Below, piece after piece: positions 4,633 to 6,530 of a stretch of DNA of 6,530 nucleotides. The position numbers were made by a program, and so were the translations under genes. Position 1 is the stretch's first letter. Each line of letters starts with the position of its first letter. The notes beneath the pieces were generated by a model. It ran no database searches. It was not told where the DNA came from and was given only the letters and a program-made list of their open reading frames with translations. The stretch comes from Deltaproteobacteria bacterium (lineage in GTDB: Bacteria; Desulfobacterota; GWC2-55-46; DRQE01), in contig DAOVKH010000102.1 of assembly GCA_030631875.1 (NCBI GenBank), forward strand, positions 1 through 6,530, written 5' to 3'.

Positions 4633-6530
4633 ATGCCAAGAGAGATATCACTAAATAAACAGAGAAACATCGGTATTATGGCCCACATAGACGCGGGCAA
4701 GACTACTACTACCGAGCGTATTCTTTACTATACGGGTGTAACCTATAAGATAGGTGAGGTTCATGAGGGTACGGCCGTCATGGATTGGATGGAGCAGGAG
4801 CAGGAGCGCGGCATTACGATTACCTCCGCGGCGACCACCTGTACTTGGGACGACCACAGCATTAATATAATCGACACGCCCGGTCACGTTGACTTTACAA
4901 TCGAGGTCGAGAGATCTCTTAGGGTTCTTGACGGCGCGGTAGCGGTATTCTGTTCGGTCGGTGGCGTTGAGCCCCAGAGTGAGACCGTATGGCGTCAGGC
5001 CGATAGGTACGGCGTGCCAAGGATAGCCTTCGTGAATAAGATGGATCGTGTTGGCGCGGACTTTTTTAATGTCGTCGATATGATGGTTGACAGACTTAAG
5101 ACAAATGCCGTTGTCATACAGCTTCCAATAGGGAGTGAAGAAAACTTTCAGGGCGTAATAGATCTTATAAAGAATAAGGCCTTGATATGGGACGAAGACA
5201 CACTCGGTGCTAAGTACAGAGAAGCCGATGTGCCCGAAGAGCTTAAAGAGCAGACCGCAGAGTATAGAGAAAAGCTGATCGAAGCCGCAAGTGACTTTGA
5301 TGAAGATATAATGGAGAAGTTCATAGACGGTAAGGGGTCGGAGATTGCAGACGCGGAACTTATGGCCGCGATAAGGAAGGGCACTATTGCTCTCGGTATA
5401 ACCCCTGTGATTTGCGGAACGGCCTTTAAGAACAAGGGTGTGCAAACCCTCCTTGATGCGGTAATAGATTATATGCCGTCTCCGTTAGATATTCCCGCCA
5501 TAAAGGGAATACTCCCCGATACAGAAGAAGAAGGTACCAGAGAGCCAAAGGACGATCTTCCTTATGCGGCCTTGGCCTTTAAGATAATGACAGACCCGTT
5601 TGTCGGTCAATTGACATTCTTTAGGTTGTACTCAGGCACGATGACTGCCGGTTCTTACGTCTATAACTCAACTAAGGGTAAGAAGGAGCGTATTTCGCGT
5701 TTGATGAAGATGCACTCCAATAAGCGTGAAGAGGTTAAAGAGGTCTTTGCAGGCGATATAGCCGCGGCCGTTGGCCTTAAGAGCACGACTACAGGTGATA
5801 CGCTCTGCGACCCCGATAATCTGATAGTTCTCGAGTCTCTAGATATACCGGAGCCGGTTATGAGTATAGCAATCGAGCCTAAGACAAAGGTCGACCAGGA
5901 GAAGCTCGGTGTTTCGCTTCAGAAACTCGCAATGGAAGACCCAAGTTTCCGTGTTGCCAGTGATGAGGAGACAGGGCAGACTATCATATCAGGAATGGGC
6001 GAGCTTCACCTTGAGATAATCGTCGATAGGTTGATGCGCGAGTTTAAGGTAGAGGCATCTGTCGGTAAGCCGCAGGTCGCATATAAAGAGACCATCACTC
6101 GTTCGACAAAGGCCGAGGGTAAGTACATAAAGCAGACCGGTGGTAAAGGGCAATACGGTCATGTTCGCCTTGAGCTTGAGCCCGGCGAGCGTGGTACAGG
6201 CTTTATATTTGAAAATAAGATAGTCGGTGGTGTTGTGCCGAGAGAGTATATAGGCCCGGTAGAGAAGGGTATCGCAGAGGCGATGGAGGCCGGAACAATG
6301 GCAGGCTATCCGGTCGTCGATATTAAGGTTACACTCTACGATGGTTCTTTCCACGATGTCGACTCTTCGGAGATGGCATTTAAGATAGCCGGTTCCATGG
6401 GCTTTAAAGAAGGTATGAAGTCGGCAGGGCAGGTTATTTTAGAGCCTATAATGAGTGTCGAGGTTGTTGTACCTGAGCAGTTCATGGGCGACGTTATAGG
6501 AGACCTTAACTCACGCAGAGGTAAGGTGCT
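4633..6530 (+). CDS. fusA: Translation elongation factor G, 3'-truncated by window edge
   Basis: EF-G is the cytoplasmic GTPase that drives tRNA-mRNA translocation and, with RRF, ribosome recycling. The frame is open for 632 codons with no stop and ends within LNSRRGKV(L), about 60 residues short of a full EF-G of roughly 690-700. GTPase motifs are complete: G1 AHIDAGKTT (17-25), G2 RGITIT (59-64, switch I), G3 DTPGH with catalytic His85, G4 NKMD (135-138), and G5 CGTAFKN (261-267, Thr where E. coli has Ser). Domain II (~290-400), domain III with GMGELHLEIIVDR (454-466), and domain IV with GGKGQYGHV (503-511) and the tip HDVDSSEMAF (574-583) follow; domain V has just begun. The intact catalytic residues and full domain order indicate a canonical EF-G. 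The start is fixed by an in-frame TGA at 4618-4620 with no other start codon before the ATG. The ribosome site is weak (GGA at 4625-4627), so coupling to rpsG or another aid to initiation may matter. A tuf gene often follows but is outside the window. Confidence 0.99.
   Translation, partial: MPREISLNKQRNIGIMAHIDAGKTTTTERILYYTGVTYKIGEVHEGTAVMDWMEQEQERGITITSAATTCTWDDHSINIIDTPGHVDFTIEVERSLRVLDGAVAVFCSVGGVEPQSETVWRQADRYGVPRIAFVNKMDRVGADFFNVVDMMVDRLKTNAVVIQLPIGSEENFQGVIDLIKNKALIWDEDTLGAKYREADVPEELKEQTAEYREKLIEAASDFDEDIMEKFIDGKGSEIADAELMAAIRKGTIALGITPVICGTAFKNKGVQTLLDAVIDYMPSPLDIPAIKGILPDTEEEGTREPKDDLPYAALAFKIMTDPFVGQLTFFRLYSGTMTAGSYVYNSTKGKKERISRLMKMHSNKREEVKEVFAGDIAAAVGLKSTTTGDTLCDPDNLIVLESLDIPEPVMSIAIEPKTKVDQEKLGVSLQKLAMEDPSFRVASDEETGQTIISGMGELHLEIIVDRLMREFKVEASVGKPQVAYKETITRSTKAEGKYIKQTGGKGQYGHVRLELEPGERGTGFIFENKIVGGVVPREYIGPVEKGIAEAMEAGTMAGYPVVDIKVTLYDGSFHDVDSSEMAFKIAGSMGFKEGMKSAGQVILEPIMSVEVVVPEQFMGDVIGDLNSRRGKV

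Noticed and set aside
5413..5433. EF-G G5 motif reads CGTAF instead of the E. coli CGSAF
   Set aside because: Ser-to-Thr at this position is conservative, and I expect it in other bacterial EF-Gs. All other GTPase motifs are canonical.
4651..5445. Long open frame on the minus strand opposite fusA (264 codons)
   Set aside because: It lies wholly antisense to well-conserved EF-G codons, has no recognisable protein family and is explained by the codon bias of the sense gene.

Overview
The window is a bacterial rif-str junction. From left to right on the + strand it holds the 3' four-fifths of rpoC (RNA polymerase beta'), complete rpsL (ribosomal protein S12), complete rpsG (S7), and fusA (EF-G) running off the right edge. 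All four genes point the same way. No credible minus-strand gene, tRNA, rRNA, mobile element or CRISPR array is visible. Both edges cut genes: beta' begins at about E. coli residue 262, and EF-G is open after 632 codons, missing roughly the last 60 residues.

Organism: the beta' trigger loop carries a long insertion (about 180 residues, SI3-like), as in E. coli and many other Gram-negative lineages. There is no L7Ae-like gene between rpoC and rpsL, which argues against Firmicutes. ATA for Ile and AGG/AGA for Arg are frequent and base composition looks moderate (estimated by eye, somewhat under 50% GC). By protein flavour I lean toward a Desulfobacterota/Nitrospirota-type lineage. This is inference only, and no species can be named.

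Layout: rpoC 1-3354; a 90-nt spacer with a candidate str promoter (perfect TTGACA, extended -10) and a small hairpin; rpsL 3445-3816; a long 246-nt spacer; rpsG 4063-4533 with a near-ideal Shine-Dalgarno; a 99-nt spacer with weak hairpins; fusA 4633 to the right edge. The genes join transcription (beta') with the decoding site (S12), 30S head assembly and E-site (S7) and translocation (EF-G), a standard growth-regulated grouping.

The proteins are conventional, with every key residue I checked intact. The part worth a second look is non-coding. The rpsL-rpsG spacer is much longer than the roughly 100 nt of E. coli. It holds degenerate 16-bp tandem repeats, then a 121-nt stretch closed by an 11-pair helix and followed by a T-rich tract, with internal hairpins and a mutually exclusive alternative pairing. 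Because S7 in E. coli represses translation by binding this same intercistronic position, this is a good candidate for a lineage-specific autoregulatory or attenuator RNA, but the fold was read by eye and is untested.
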